Shown here: positions 40,732 through 50,023 of the stretch, in pieces
How the letters are laid out: each line of letters opens with the position of its first letter
Numbering within the stretch: position 1 is the first letter of the stretch
NCBI GenBank assembly: GCA_018657625.1
Contig: JABHWU010000025.1
Coordinates: 1-64,000, forward strand
Direction of reading: 5' to 3'
Origin: Deltaproteobacteria bacterium
GTDB taxonomy: Bacteria; SAR324; XYD2-FULL-50-16
Length of the DNA: 64,000 nucleotides
Program-made: the position numbers and the translations under genes
The notes under the pieces: model-generated
The model's input: the letters and a program-made list of their open reading frames with translations, nothing else
Database searches by the model: none
Told to the model about the DNA's origin: nothing

Positions 40732-41043
40732 ATGTCTATTTTACTAGAGTTTTCAATGTCTCCTTTGGATAAGGGAGAAAGTGTCAGTAAATATGTTTCC
40801 CGATCTCTGGATATTATTGACCGGTCAGGAGTCTCTTACCGGTTAAATCCAATGGGAACAGTTTTAGAAGGGGAATGGGATGAAGTAATGGCGGTCATGA
40901 AACAATGTTATGAAAAAATGCGTCAGGATTGCATTCGTATCAGTTGTGCGGTTAAAATTGATGCCCGGGAGGGGCAGACAGATCGGCTGAGTGCTAAAAC
41001 TAAAAAACTGGAATCAATTTTAGAGAGGGATCTCAGTCAATAG
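40732..41043 (+). CDS. MTH1187/YqgV-family thiamine-binding protein
   Basis: The 103-residue protein has the compact ferredoxin-like fold sequence of the Thiamine_BP (former DUF77) family: LLEFSMSPLDKGESVSKYVSRSLDII, the PMGTVLEGEWDEVMAVMKQCYEKM core and SCAVKIDAREGQTDRLSAKTKKLE. Members form tetramers and bind thiamine-like ligands in the cytoplasm. It is the last gene of the recN operon, 3 bases after the upstream stop. Confidence 0.88.
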   Translation: MSILLEFSMSPLDKGESVSKYVSRSLDIIDRSGVSYRLNPMGTVLEGEWDEVMAVMKQCYEKMRQDCIRISCAVKIDAREGQTDRLSAKTKKLESILERDLSQ

Positions 41044-41093
41044 AGGAAAGTTATTAGATGATAAGGGGTGCCTGGTTTAATATGATTAGATAA

Positions 41094-41996
41094 TTACAGC
41101 TTTTCTTCAGTGATGTAAGGCACCGGATTTTGAGTGATACCATTAAAAACAACCTCATAATATAGTCGATAATCACTGGAGGTACCAATGTTAGCTACTT
41201 TGGCAATAATATCATTTTTTTGAACTAGGTCCCCTTCTTCAATTTCCGGGTTGGTAATAAATCCATAGCGCGTCACAAATCCGTTTCCGTGATCAATGAC
41301 AATCAGATTACTCAATTCATCATCTTTGCCTACAAATAAGACCATACCATCGGCAGTTGTTCGTACGTTAGCGTTCATATTTGTCGCTATATTGATACCA
41401 AAATGCGATAAAATCTGATTTGTATATGGATCCGCTTTAACACCATAGCCATTGATTAGTAAACCTTTTGACGGCCATTGTGATGGAACCTTTTTTAAGG
41501 GGTTTTTTATTTCAGAATAAAAGTCCTCTAAGTTCTTAAATTTTATTTCTTTATCATTAAAATTAGAAATAATTTTTTCGCCGTTACTCGCAATTATTGA
41601 TAATATTCCTTCTTGTTGGGCCTGAATTTTTTGATTGGCTATTTCCTGCTCAGACATTTTTTGACGTTTATTTTTCTTATCCCTTTCCAAACTTGTGACA
41701 CTTCTAAGTTTATAATCTAATGACTTCAGGTGTTCAAAGTTCATTTGAATTTTGTCATATTTTTCATTAAAAATTTTAATTTGTTTTTCTTTTTCTTCAA
41801 ATTCCAATTGAAGTTTGTTAATGCTAACTAATTGTGAACGAATACTTAAATAGTCGATCATAATCCACATCCAGGCAGCAATTAATCCAATAAGAAGTAA
41901 TACCATAAATATTACAAATAACGCCGGTATTCTTCTCTTTTTAACAGCAGCTGTTTTTTGAGGTATGATAACCAGGGTAAAGAATTTTTCAAGCAA
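41094..41996 (-). CDS. M23 (LytM-like) domain protein with altered metal ligands
   Basis: The 300-residue protein has one N-terminal span (about 24-47), a long periplasmic coiled coil (about 55-165), and a C-terminal M23 domain (about 175-295). In active LytM-type enzymes zinc is held by HxxxD and HxH. Here the first motif reads HFGIN (H198, N202 in place of Asp) and the second RLY (277-279) in DYRLYYEV. Histidine 236 in VIDHGNGF is kept. The domain is therefore probably not an endopeptidase and may act as an EnvC/NlpD-like activator or a wall-binding scaffold. It ends head-to-head with the thiamine-binding gene. Confidence 0.85.
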   Translation of the reverse strand: MLEKFFTLVIIPQKTAAVKKRRIPALFVIFMVLLLIGLIAAWMWIMIDYLSIRSQLVSINKLQLEFEEKEKQIKIFNEKYDKIQMNFEHLKSLDYKLRSVTSLERDKKNKRQKMSEQEIANQKIQAQQEGILSIIASNGEKIISNFNDKEIKFKNLEDFYSEIKNPLKKVPSQWPSKGLLINGYGVKADPYTNQILSHFGINIATNMNANVRTTADGMVLFVGKDDELSNLIVIDHGNGFVTRYGFITNPEIEEGDLVQKNDIIAKVANIGTSSDYRLYYEVVFNGITQNPVPYITEEKL

Positions 41997-42014
41997 AACA
42001 AAAACTCCAGGGAA

Positions 42015-42209
42015 TTATTTTAAGCTATGGGTGCTAAGTTTAACGAGTATTATAATAAAACCAACCACTCCTTCAACAATAGCTACCTTTTTAATATCTA
42101 AACTTGGAAAAGCACGATGGAGTAGTGATTCTACTTTGGATAAATTGGCTAAAGTGAATAATGAATCAGCAACCATTAACACTGCAATGATGGTTATTAT
42201 TAAGTTCAT
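42015..42209 (-). CDS. Small two-span membrane protein
   Basis: This 64-residue ORF has hydrophobic segments at both ends (IITIIAVLMVADSLFTLANL and AIVEGVVGFIIILVKL) and a charged middle (KVESLLHRAFPSLDIKK). It lies 18 bases upstream of the M23-like gene on the same strand. No Shine-Dalgarno is obvious, but the sequence looks protein-like and is not a shadow of another gene. Function unknown. Confidence 0.55.
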   Translation of the reverse strand: MNLIITIIAVLMVADSLFTLANLSKVESLLHRAFPSLDIKKVAIVEGVVGFIIILVKLSTHSLK

Positions 42210-42255
42210 AAAAAGTTAAATAGGTATAATTGCCATTTTATCATTTAGATTTATT

Positions 42256-42288
42256 TTTAAAGTGCCTGTTTATGAGATGCACTTTAAA
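42256..42288 (+). terminator. Stem-loop in the glgP downstream gap
   Basis: TTTAAAGTGC and GCACTTTAAA form a perfect 10-base stem around a 13-base loop. On the plus strand it is followed by TAAATTTTTT. No plus-strand gene feeds it, so it may be a regulatory hairpin rather than a terminator; the next minus-strand start is about 45 bases away. Confidence 0.4.
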
Positions 42289-42365
42289 TAAATTTTTTAG
42301 AAAAGACTAGCATTCATCTTTTTTTAATGTATTTGACCTCTTTTAACTGTGAGACACATAAGTAT

Positions 42366-42385
42366 ACCCCGGCCAGCCTTGGGGT
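42366..42385. terminator. Possible glgP terminator hairpin
   Basis: ACCCC and GGGGT enclose a 10-base loop about 75 bases after the glgP stop. The T-rich tail lies on the plus-strand side (TTTTAATTTT), so it is a poor match for a minus-strand terminator. Weak call. Confidence 0.3.
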
Positions 42386-42458
42386 TTTAATTTTCCAATT
42401 ACCCATCCCAGTATCGAAAGAATTGATAGATTAAAGAACTATTAACTTGAAATGAAAC

Positions 42459-44921
42459 TTATGATATCGGGCAAGGGTTTACATGCCAGATATCATCAAT
42501 ATATTCCTGGATGACCCGGTCAGATGAAAATTTCCCCATTCTGGAAACATTTAAAACGGATTTTTTATTCCAGGATAATTTATCCTGATAAAGTAGTGAA
42601 ACTGTTTTCTGACATTCAATATACTGCTGAAAATCAGCCAGGACAAAGAAATGATCTCCAAAGTTTACTAGTATATCGACAAGGTCGGTAAATAACCCAG
42701 CATTATGAGGTGAGAAATATCCTTTTCTGATTTGATCCAGAATCCGTTTTAAGTTTTCATTTTGGTCCAAGTAGTTATGAGGACTATATCCTTTTTGTTT
42801 GATGGACGCTATTTCTTCAACAGTGTGACCAAAAATAAAAATGTTGTCCTGACCAACTTCTTCCATGATTTCTACATTGGCACCATCAAGCGTGCCAATG
42901 GTTAATGCTCCATTTAAGGCGAACTTCATGTTTCCGGTTCCGGAAGCTTCCATACCAGCTGTGGAAATTTGTTCAGATAACTCTGCGGCCGGAATAATTT
43001 TCATAGCAACAGGTACGCTGTAATTAGGGATAAAGGCAACTTTTAACTTTTCCTGAATTTGAGGATCATTGTTGATAATTTTGGCAACAGAATTAATGAG
43101 ATAAATAATATCTTTGGCCATTTTATATCCGGGAGCAGCTTTCCCTCCAAAAATGACGGTTCTGGGATAAAAATCTGTCAGATTATTATCTTTGATCTGG
43201 TTATATAAATAGATAACATGAAAAATATTCATTAATTGACGCTTATATTCGTGAATCCGTTTAACCTGGATATCAAAAATAGAATCCAAATTGATATCAA
43301 TATCACAATTATTGTAAATGACGTCTGCCAGTACTTTTTTATTCTGGTATTTAATTTGTCTCCAATCATTAAGCAGATCCTCATTATCACAATGGTCTTC
43401 AAGGGCTTTTAATTCAGATAAGTTCTTGATCCATGAGCATCCAATTTTGGATGAAATTAGATCCGATAAACGAGGATTTGCACGTTTTAGCCATCTGCGT
43501 GGCGTGATGCCATTTGTTTTATTATTGAATTTTTCAGGAAATAGCTCGTAAAAATCCTTAAAAATGCCTGTCTTCAATAGTTCAGAGTGGATCGCTGCAA
43601 CCCCATTTACTGAAAAACTACCAACGATTGCCAGATTCGACATCCGAATGTTTTCCGGATCACTGTTTTCTATAATTGACATGCGATTCCGGCGATCAAA
43701 GTCACCCGGGAAAACGACTGCAATTCGGTCCAGTAAATCCAGATTAATCTTAAAGATGATTTCCACATGTCTGGGTAATACAGCCTGCATCATGGCAACC
43801 GGCCATTTTTCCAGTGCTTCAGGTAATACTGTATGATTCGTGTAAGCGAATACCTTTGAGGTTATTTTCCAGGCTTTCTCCCAGTGAAGGTGATACTGGT
43901 CCAATAAGATTCGCATCAATTCTACAATTGCGATGGATGGATGGGTATCATTCAACTGGATGACTATTTTTTCCGGTAAGGTTTCAATATGATTATTTTT
44001 AAGATGTTTTTGTAAAATATCCTGAAGTGAGGCTGATACCATGAAATATTGCTGCTTGATCCTCAATTCCTTTCCCTCATAATTGTTATCATTGGGGTAA
44101 AGAATCTTAGAAATTGATTCAGATTGACTCTTATCAATCATGGCACCAATATAATCACCTGAATTAAATGTTTCCAGATTAAATTCGTTGGATGAAGTGG
44201 CTGACCATAGTTTCAAAGTATTCACTGTTTTATTCAGGTATCCCGGTATTGGGATATCAAAACCGATACCAATGACAGATTCAGTATTGGTCCATTGGGA
44301 ATGTGCTGTTCCCTCATGGTCAGTATATTTTGTGATATTGCCCATAAAATGGACTTTGTATTCATTTTCAGTTCTGGCAATTTCCCACGGATTACCATAT
44401 CTTAACCAATAATCCGGGTTTTCCTTTTGCTGACAATCTTCAATGGTTTGTTTGAACATTCCGAACTCATACCGAATCCCATATCCGGTCGCCGGTAGTT
44501 CCAGGGTTGCCATAGAATCCAGAAAACAAGCAGCCAAACGTCCCAGTCCACCGTTTCCCAGACCAGCGTCTGCTTCAATTTCAGTAAGTTCTTCCAGGGA
44601 GGTTCCCAATTCTGATAAAGCAGTATCAACAATCTGGTCAATGCCAAGACTAATTAAGGCATTTCCCATTGATCGTCCCATTAAGAATTCCAAAGAAAAA
44701 TAATAGACGTGTTTGGGTTGCTGGTTATGATAAGTCTGCTGTGTTAATAGCCACTCTTTAATCAATTTATCTCTGATTGTAAATGCGAGTGCCCGAAATT
44801 TATCCAGCCCACTGGAAGTCTCCCAATCCTTTGCGACTGAAAGAGAAAGATGTTGTTGGAAACTTTTTTTAAACGCCTCTATTTGTTTTTTTTTTTCCTG
44901 TTCGTTTTCTGTTTGTTCCAT
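42459..44921 (-). CDS. glgP: Glycogen/alpha-glucan phosphorylase
   Basis: The 820-residue PLP enzyme releases glucose 1-phosphate from glycogen or maltodextrin. Family motifs run the whole length: VYYFSLEFLMGRSMGNAL, GNGGLGRLAACFLDSMATL, the substrate loop region QLNDTHPSIAIVELMR, RIHEYKRQLMN, and the PLP-lysine segment EASGTGNMKFALNGALTIG with the lysine near residue 666. Length is typical. It stands alone on the minus strand without other glycogen genes near it. Confidence 0.97.
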   Translation of the reverse strand: MEQTENEQEKKKQIEAFKKSFQQHLSLSVAKDWETSSGLDKFRALAFTIRDKLIKEWLLTQQTYHNQQPKHVYYFSLEFLMGRSMGNALISLGIDQIVDTALSELGTSLEELTEIEADAGLGNGGLGRLAACFLDSMATLELPATGYGIRYEFGMFKQTIEDCQQKENPDYWLRYGNPWEIARTENEYKVHFMGNITKYTDHEGTAHSQWTNTESVIGIGFDIPIPGYLNKTVNTLKLWSATSSNEFNLETFNSGDYIGAMIDKSQSESISKILYPNDNNYEGKELRIKQQYFMVSASLQDILQKHLKNNHIETLPEKIVIQLNDTHPSIAIVELMRILLDQYHLHWEKAWKITSKVFAYTNHTVLPEALEKWPVAMMQAVLPRHVEIIFKINLDLLDRIAVVFPGDFDRRNRMSIIENSDPENIRMSNLAIVGSFSVNGVAAIHSELLKTGIFKDFYELFPEKFNNKTNGITPRRWLKRANPRLSDLISSKIGCSWIKNLSELKALEDHCDNEDLLNDWRQIKYQNKKVLADVIYNNCDIDINLDSIFDIQVKRIHEYKRQLMNIFHVIYLYNQIKDNNLTDFYPRTVIFGGKAAPGYKMAKDIIYLINSVAKIINNDPQIQEKLKVAFIPNYSVPVAMKIIPAAELSEQISTAGMEASGTGNMKFALNGALTIGTLDGANVEIMEEVGQDNIFIFGHTVEEIASIKQKGYSPHNYLDQNENLKRILDQIRKGYFSPHNAGLFTDLVDILVNFGDHFFVLADFQQYIECQKTVSLLYQDKLSWNKKSVLNVSRMGKFSSDRVIQEYIDDIWHVNPCPIS

Positions 44922-44970
44922 TTTATTTAGCTATATTTTTGTCAATGATTCGTTTTATGATAAATAATCC

Positions 44971-45084
44971 TTGAACGAAAAGGCATCAATCCGGTAATTA
45001 GGGGACATGTAACTATCTGGTATTTCATGGTTAAGTCTTTGCTAAGTATTGTACATGTCCCCGAATTACCTGTTTTTCGTTCAA
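44971..45084. repeat. Long two-part inverted repeat (REPIN/MITE-like)
   Basis: Outer arms TTGAACGAAAA (44971-44981) and TTTTCGTTCAA (45074-45084) are perfect complements. Inner arms 44993-45011 and 45052-45070 are complementary over 18 of 19 bases and carry GGGGACATGTA/TACATGTCCCC. A 40-base loop separates them, and the two arm pairs are joined by unequal spacers of 11 and 3 bases. The GGGGACA core beside AATT resembles ends mobilised by REP-associated tyrosine transposases; that is inference. Confidence 0.75.
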
Positions 45085-45119
45085 ACACTAATTAGTGATT
45101 TTGTTAAACTTTACTGGAT

Positions 45120-46076
45120 TTATTCTGAGGTACCGCCACTATTGGCGTCAATTTTTATAGTTTTTGTTTTATTATCCGGGACTTTGAATCGAATTGATGT
45201 ATAACCTGAGCCAACATCCATCATTTCTCTTCCCTCCATAACGGCAACTATTTCCAGTTGTAACTGATTATAGTCTGTATTTTGGAACGGTAAGACCGTA
45301 GCATCGAAATCCACAAATCCCCGACGGTTTAAAATAACCGGAGGGAACTCAATTTTATCTATATTAGCAGTTAAGTGAACAATTCCTGGTCTTTCAAGAT
45401 TTGTGCGGGATTTTATATCCATTAGTTGAATGGAGAAAGTGATTGAAGTTTGACCGGTATTGGGGATCTCTAATTTTGTTTTTGGTTTTATGACAACACG
45501 ATAGGGGATAGCTTCTATTTTGTCTGAGATACTACCTTGCTTGGTAATCCCTTTTATCATCTTTCCCGAATTCAATAAAATTTCTTCGTCTTCATTTTGA
45601 ACGGATACCTGACCTTCTGATAGACTTAGGTCTAATTTCCCATTTTTCTCCAGGAATGAAACATTGGTACCTTTTATTCCGCAGGTAGCTGTTGGCGTTT
45701 TGATTGTTGTCACCTGATGGCCTTTAACGAATTTCCCCCAAAAACTACCGATTTGAAGGGTAATATTATGAAAAAACCCTCTTTTCTCGCCTTTGACTTC
45801 AGTGGATTTCTCAATGATAAACTTTGTGTTTTCATACAACCTGATTTCACTGCCGTCTCTAAACAGTAATGTTACCTTACCTGTACTGAGCGTAGTTACT
45901 AAATCTTCATCATTTAATATTAAACCTTTTCTGCCTGGAAAGACACGGGTAGACCTTTTTATCTGAACATCGCCTGTTATCTTTTTTATACTGGCGACAG
46001 CATTTAAGGCAAAAGTCGGTTTTTCAATCCAAAAAGAAACAATAATTAAAATTACCATAAAATATTTGATTGTCAT
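45120..46076 (-). CDS. Secreted FecR-domain protein
   Basis: The 318-residue protein has a signal peptide and a FecR domain (about 28-165) with ITGDVQIKR, LNDEDLVTTLSTGKVTLLFRDGSEIRLYENT and the VTTIKTPTATCGIKGT segment. A beta-rich C-terminal part (about 190-310) looks like an immunoglobulin-like fold. Without a membrane span or sigma factor neighbour it is not the classical anti-sigma FecR; stand-alone secreted FecR proteins are common in deltaproteobacteria and spirochaetes, with unknown ligand. Confidence 0.85.
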   Translation of the reverse strand: MTIKYFMVILIIVSFWIEKPTFALNAVASIKKITGDVQIKRSTRVFPGRKGLILNDEDLVTTLSTGKVTLLFRDGSEIRLYENTKFIIEKSTEVKGEKRGFFHNITLQIGSFWGKFVKGHQVTTIKTPTATCGIKGTNVSFLEKNGKLDLSLSEGQVSVQNEDEEILLNSGKMIKGITKQGSISDKIEAIPYRVVIKPKTKLEIPNTGQTSITFSIQLMDIKSRTNLERPGIVHLTANIDKIEFPPVILNRRGFVDFDATVLPFQNTDYNQLQLEIVAVMEGREMMDVGSGYTSIRFKVPDNKTKTIKIDANSGGTSE

Positions 46077-46518
46077 TTTAACCTTTTCTATAAGAATTAA
46101 AGATAAATCGATTATTACCTATTTATTGTATTTGATGGTTATTTAGTAAAAATAAATAATATCCGTTTGTATAGTGTTTAATACCTTTTAGTTGATACTA
46201 CATTTAAGCCTTGATAAGAAGACTTTCCTACCTCCGGTAAAAAAAAATAGAATTTTGGCTATCATTGAAAAAGGGGATGCCTTGTTTAAACTGATTAAAT
46301 TTATTATATTATAATTGTTATTGTAAAAAATGTTTTACATTCTAACAATGCTCTAATCCATAGACAAGTCATTAAAATAGATATCAACTTTTTTGTAAAA
46401 ATACTGTTGAGTATATTGATTTCAGGTATTATTAAAACTGTACAAAGTCTATCATACCTTATATGAAGATACTATAAAAATTGTGTAACTTTATACTTAG
46501 TGAAACATTAAATTATCT
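46077..46518. other. Divergent AT-rich intergenic region
   Basis: 442 bases between the FecR gene and a secreted hypothetical gene, without an ORF. It holds an imperfect hairpin at 46314-46349 (ATTGTTA and TGTAAAA with their complements) and a segment at 46271-46304 that resembles 41063-41096. Promoters for both flanking genes must lie here but none is clear. Confidence 0.6.
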
Positions 46519-47154
46519 ATGATGCGAATTAATTACGTCAAAGTCAAAATAGTATTTATTATTTTTTTATCAGGAATCTGCTGTTGGTCAGGTCAATTAT
46601 TGGCCATTGATCCGGAAATCAAATATTTTTCGGTTCAGGGTCTAAGATTGAATATGAATCTTGATCAGATCATAACAACTTTCAATATCAATAATATCAA
46701 AGATATAAAAGATAAAAATGGCTATACCAGCGAGTATGAAATTAAAAAAAATGTTAGATATAAAAAACTAACCCTAAGGTTCACAGGGGAAAAACGTCTT
46801 TATCGAATCGAATACATTAACACCTATCGTTCTTTTATAAATCGTTCCGGTGAAATTTTGGAACAACTTATCGCAAAATATGGAGAACCTAATTGGAAAT
46901 ATCATCCAACTAAGGATAATCGGCCTTTAGATATTTTTGCTTGTTGGGGAAATCATTGTAGTCGTGAAACCTACATACCCTTAGAGCCTAAATTAACAGC
47001 TAATATTTACTACTTAACCGGAAAAGTTAAGATAGTTTTGGCAAATCATGCTATTTTCAATGAAGACTGGGAAATATATAAAAGCCGGAGACAAGGACAT
47101 CAAAACAATCAACAAAATAACAGCATCAAACAATCGGAAAATCTGGATTTTTAA
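46519..47154 (+). CDS. Secreted hypothetical protein
   Basis: The 211-residue protein has a hydrophobic signal segment (VFIIFLSGICCWSGQLLA) and a mixed alpha/beta domain with LEQLIAKYGEPNWKYHP and a short cysteine pair in CWGNHC. The YGEP segment after a helix is seen in many small periplasmic proteins that model how residues pair, but I cannot name the family. It is followed 3 bases later by another secreted protein, so they form an operon. Confidence 0.65.
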   Translation: MMRINYVKVKIVFIIFLSGICCWSGQLLAIDPEIKYFSVQGLRLNMNLDQIITTFNINNIKDIKDKNGYTSEYEIKKNVRYKKLTLRFTGEKRLYRIEYINTYRSFINRSGEILEQLIAKYGEPNWKYHPTKDNRPLDIFACWGNHCSRETYIPLEPKLTANIYYLTGKVKIVLANHAIFNEDWEIYKSRRQGHQNNQQNNSIKQSENLDF

Positions 47155-47157
47155 ACA

Positions 47158-47934
47158 ATGAAAACAGATCATTTTATCTTATTATTATTAATGACTCTGA
47201 ATCTGTTGATTCCATTTGAAGTTTATGGTCAAGCAGATAAAGGTATTGTGATTTCAACCAACAATGAATTTGGTGGAAAAACTGTTGAATATATTTCTTT
47301 TGATCAATCACGGTATCTTGAATATTTTGATTTGGATAATGCAAAGGTTAAAACCGAAAAAGTATATTCTGAAGATTACCCGGTATTGAATGGTCTTAAA
47401 AAACTTATCAAATACTATTCCTTTGATAAGATGATTAAAGAGGAAAAAGTTTTTACCAAGGCCATGGCCAGAGAAACGATGGTTGAAAGATCTATCCTGC
47501 ATTATGATCGTTTTCTGGGTAAGATCAGCAAGAAAGAAGAATATTTTACACGCAGCTATATGGGCCATTCAATGATTTATTATCAACAGGGGAAAAAAAA
47601 TAGGATAGAGTGGTACTATCCTGGTAATACAATGGGAATAGCCAAAAATATTGTTTATTTAGATCATTTTGGAAAAGAGTTTAAAATCATCTCGTATTTT
47701 ACTCAAAAAACGGTTAAGCAAGAAGGCTATTATAAAAGAGTCAGTCAGCGGGGGTATACAGCTGGTAAATACTATCGAAATTTAAAACAGCTTTTTTATT
47801 TTTCAGATGAATTTGGTTTAAAGAACAGGGGTGTTTATAGAAAGGTTGATACTTTTCGTTATTCTGATTCAGGTTTGGTTAAAAAAACAACCAACTATTT
47901 CAATCGTAATGATGAAATAGTTAATATCAAATAA
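47158..47934 (+). CDS. Secreted hypothetical protein with repeated aromatic strands
   Basis: The 258-residue protein has a signal peptide ending near VYGQA. The rest is made of short repeated strands rich in Tyr, Phe and Lys (KLIKYYSFDKMIKEE, KISKKEEYFT, NRIEWYYPG, FKIISYFT), somewhat like the beta-hairpin repeats of YwqK/MORN-type proteins. Family unknown. It is encoded 3 bases after the preceding secreted protein. Confidence 0.65.
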   Translation: MKTDHFILLLLMTLNLLIPFEVYGQADKGIVISTNNEFGGKTVEYISFDQSRYLEYFDLDNAKVKTEKVYSEDYPVLNGLKKLIKYYSFDKMIKEEKVFTKAMARETMVERSILHYDRFLGKISKKEEYFTRSYMGHSMIYYQQGKKNRIEWYYPGNTMGIAKNIVYLDHFGKEFKIISYFTQKTVKQEGYYKRVSQRGYTAGKYYRNLKQLFYFSDEFGLKNRGVYRKVDTFRYSDSGLVKKTTNYFNRNDEIVNIK

Positions 47935-48062
47935 ATTATTTGATTATTCAGGTAATTTTTCAGATTTATAGCAATTATAACAAATTTAATGTTTTCGCTT
48001 TGACAATTTATTCATTTGACTATTTACTGGATTGTTTAAAATTAATCCTACAATGATGACTC

Positions 48063-48977
48063 ATGGCACCAGTAAAAAACTTTTTTTTAGTTTGCATCCT
48101 AATTATATTCTTGTCTGATTGTACCACTAAACAACTTGAGCAAAATTTTATTGATTCACTTGCCGATAAGTTTTCTGCCAATCAAAGTGATGTGATTCGA
48201 GGAGAAGAAGATCCTGAATTACTAGGAGATTCTTTACCCTTTATGCTGAAAATGCTGGAAATAATGGCTGAAAACTCACCCAAAAATGTGAGCATTAAAA
48301 CCAGTTTGGCTCAAGGATTTACTGCTTATGCCAGTTTATGGCTGGAAAATGATGCTTTAATGGCTGAAGATGACGATTATGAATATTCCGAACATTTGAA
48401 AAATCGGGCTAAACGGCTTTATTCCCGTGCCTGGCAATATGGTTTTCAAGGTTTGGAACTACGTTATCCAGGGATACATGATCAATTAAATGATAAGTTA
48501 TTTAGGCGCGAGCACTTAAAAGAGAGTGATGTTCCTTTATTAACATGGACAGGCTTAGCTTTAGTTTCTTGGATAAAACATTCCAGCGACAACATGGATG
48601 CTGTTTCTCAGTTACCTAAAGCCTTATCATTGCTAAACAGAGCTTTTGAACTTGATCCGAAATACGGTGAGGGGGTTCTTTATGAATTTTTTATTTATTA
48701 CCATAATGAACAAGTGAATAATGTAGATAAAATGAAACAGTTGATCGATTATCGAAACGAAATTATTAATGATTCGGATAATAATAAATGCACACCATAT
48801 CTCACCTGGGCTAGCGCAATATCGATACAAACTCAAAATAAACCAGAGTTTAAAGAGATGTTGGAAAAAGGATTAAAAATTGATGCGGATCGACGGCCTG
48901 AATATCGATTAAGCAATAAAATATGCCAGAAAATGTCAAAATGGTATTTAACTAAAATTGATGATTTTTTTCTTTAA
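48063..48977 (+). CDS. TRAP transporter-associated lipoprotein TatT
   Basis: The 304-residue protein has a lipoprotein signal ending at LSDC (Cys20) and a helical TPR-like body: NVSIKTSLAQGFTAYASLWLEND, LYSRAWQYGFQGLELRYPG and ALSLLNRAFELDPKYGEGVLYEFF. These are features of TatT, the trimeric TPR-like lipoprotein that in Treponema pallidum associates with a TRAP binding protein. The aspartate just before the lipid-carrying cysteine is unusual for a lipobox. The TRAP binding protein and permease genes follow directly. Confidence 0.88.
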   Translation: MAPVKNFFLVCILIIFLSDCTTKQLEQNFIDSLADKFSANQSDVIRGEEDPELLGDSLPFMLKMLEIMAENSPKNVSIKTSLAQGFTAYASLWLENDALMAEDDDYEYSEHLKNRAKRLYSRAWQYGFQGLELRYPGIHDQLNDKLFRREHLKESDVPLLTWTGLALVSWIKHSSDNMDAVSQLPKALSLLNRAFELDPKYGEGVLYEFFIYYHNEQVNNVDKMKQLIDYRNEIINDSDNNKCTPYLTWASAISIQTQNKPEFKEMLEKGLKIDADRRPEYRLSNKICQKMSKWYLTKIDDFFL

Positions 48978-49005
48978 GTAATATTTCATCATTACATGAG
49001 GTAGT

Positions 49006-50001
49006 ATGAAAGTATTAAAAATTTCCCTGATGGTCGCCGCACTTCTAATTGTTTCTCAGACTGGAATTTTTGCCAAATCTGTAAAAATCAAATTAGGAAC
49101 TTTTGCACCCAAGGAAACGTTTTGGGTCAAAGATCTTAACAAAATGGGCAATGAGTGGAAAAAACTCACTAATAATAAAGTTCGTCTTAGAATTTATGCT
49201 GGAGGAGTAGCCGGTGATGAACCAGCCATGGCGGCAAAACTCAGAGCAGGACAGCTTTCAGCAGCAACTTTCACCGTGCTAGGTTTACAAGATTTTATGC
49301 CTGAGACTCTGGTATTCAGTACCCCTTTTCTATTCAAAAATGATGGCGAAGTGCGATTTGTAATGAATAAAATTTTACCTGATCTGGAAAAACGATTTGA
49401 AGCAAAAGGATACAAAGTATTACACTGGGCTACTCTTGGTTGGATATATTTATTTAGTAAGGAAAAAGTAAGCACACCTGATGAATTAAAGACACTGAAA
49501 CTATTTATTGACTCTCCGGAAGGATCAGAAGTATATGAAAAAGCTGGTTTTCAGTCTGAACAGTTTTCTAGACAAAATCTTCTAAAGAATTTGTCCATCG
49601 ATATGGTTTCTGCATATACCGCTGCACCAATTTACTCATTAGCAAACCAATGGTTTGGTGTCGCAGGTCATATGATGGATTACCCAATATCGCCAGCCCT
49701 AGCTGCCACAATTGTCAAAATGGATAAGTGGGAGGCAATTGATCCCAAATATCATGCTGCTTTTTTAAAAGCTGCTCAGGATATTTCCGAAAATGCAGAA
49801 ATTCAGGTTTTAAAATTTGATCAAGAAGCAAAAAAGTTAATGGTAGAGAAAAATTTAATAATTAACCCTCTGACCAATGAACAAAAAAAAGTGTGGCAAA
49901 ATGCATTCATAGAGGCTTATCCTGTGATTCAAAATATGGTTTCAAAGTTGCTGTTTGAAAAAGTTGTTCAACTTTTAGCAGAATATAGAAAAACAAATTA
50001 G
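49006..50001 (+). CDS. TRAP transporter substrate-binding protein (DctP family, TatP type)
   Basis: The 331-residue periplasmic protein has a signal peptide and the DctP-fold sequence: IKLGTFAPKETFWVKDLNKMG, LRIYAGGVAGDEPAMAAKLRAGQLSAA and ETLVFSTPFLFKNDGEVRFV. The arginine that in most DctP proteins pairs with a substrate carboxylate (KIRxP-like) is replaced by phenylalanine (Phe167 in LKLFIDSPEG), a change I associate with TatT-linked binding proteins thought to take hydrophobic ligands. GAGGTAGT precedes its ATG. It is second in the TatT-TatP-DctQM operon. Confidence 0.92.
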   Translation: MKVLKISLMVAALLIVSQTGIFAKSVKIKLGTFAPKETFWVKDLNKMGNEWKKLTNNKVRLRIYAGGVAGDEPAMAAKLRAGQLSAATFTVLGLQDFMPETLVFSTPFLFKNDGEVRFVMNKILPDLEKRFEAKGYKVLHWATLGWIYLFSKEKVSTPDELKTLKLFIDSPEGSEVYEKAGFQSEQFSRQNLLKNLSIDMVSAYTAAPIYSLANQWFGVAGHMMDYPISPALAATIVKMDKWEAIDPKYHAAFLKAAQDISENAEIQVLKFDQEAKKLMVEKNLIINPLTNEQKKVWQNAFIEAYPVIQNMVSKLLFEKVVQLLAEYRKTN

Positions 50002-50023
50002 TTAATCAATATTACAAATATTT

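Noticed and set aside
42256-42288. Strong stem-loop considered as the end of a small RNA gene
   Set aside because: The plus-strand orientation would require a transcript starting between 42015 and 42250, where no promoter is apparent; left as a hairpin only.
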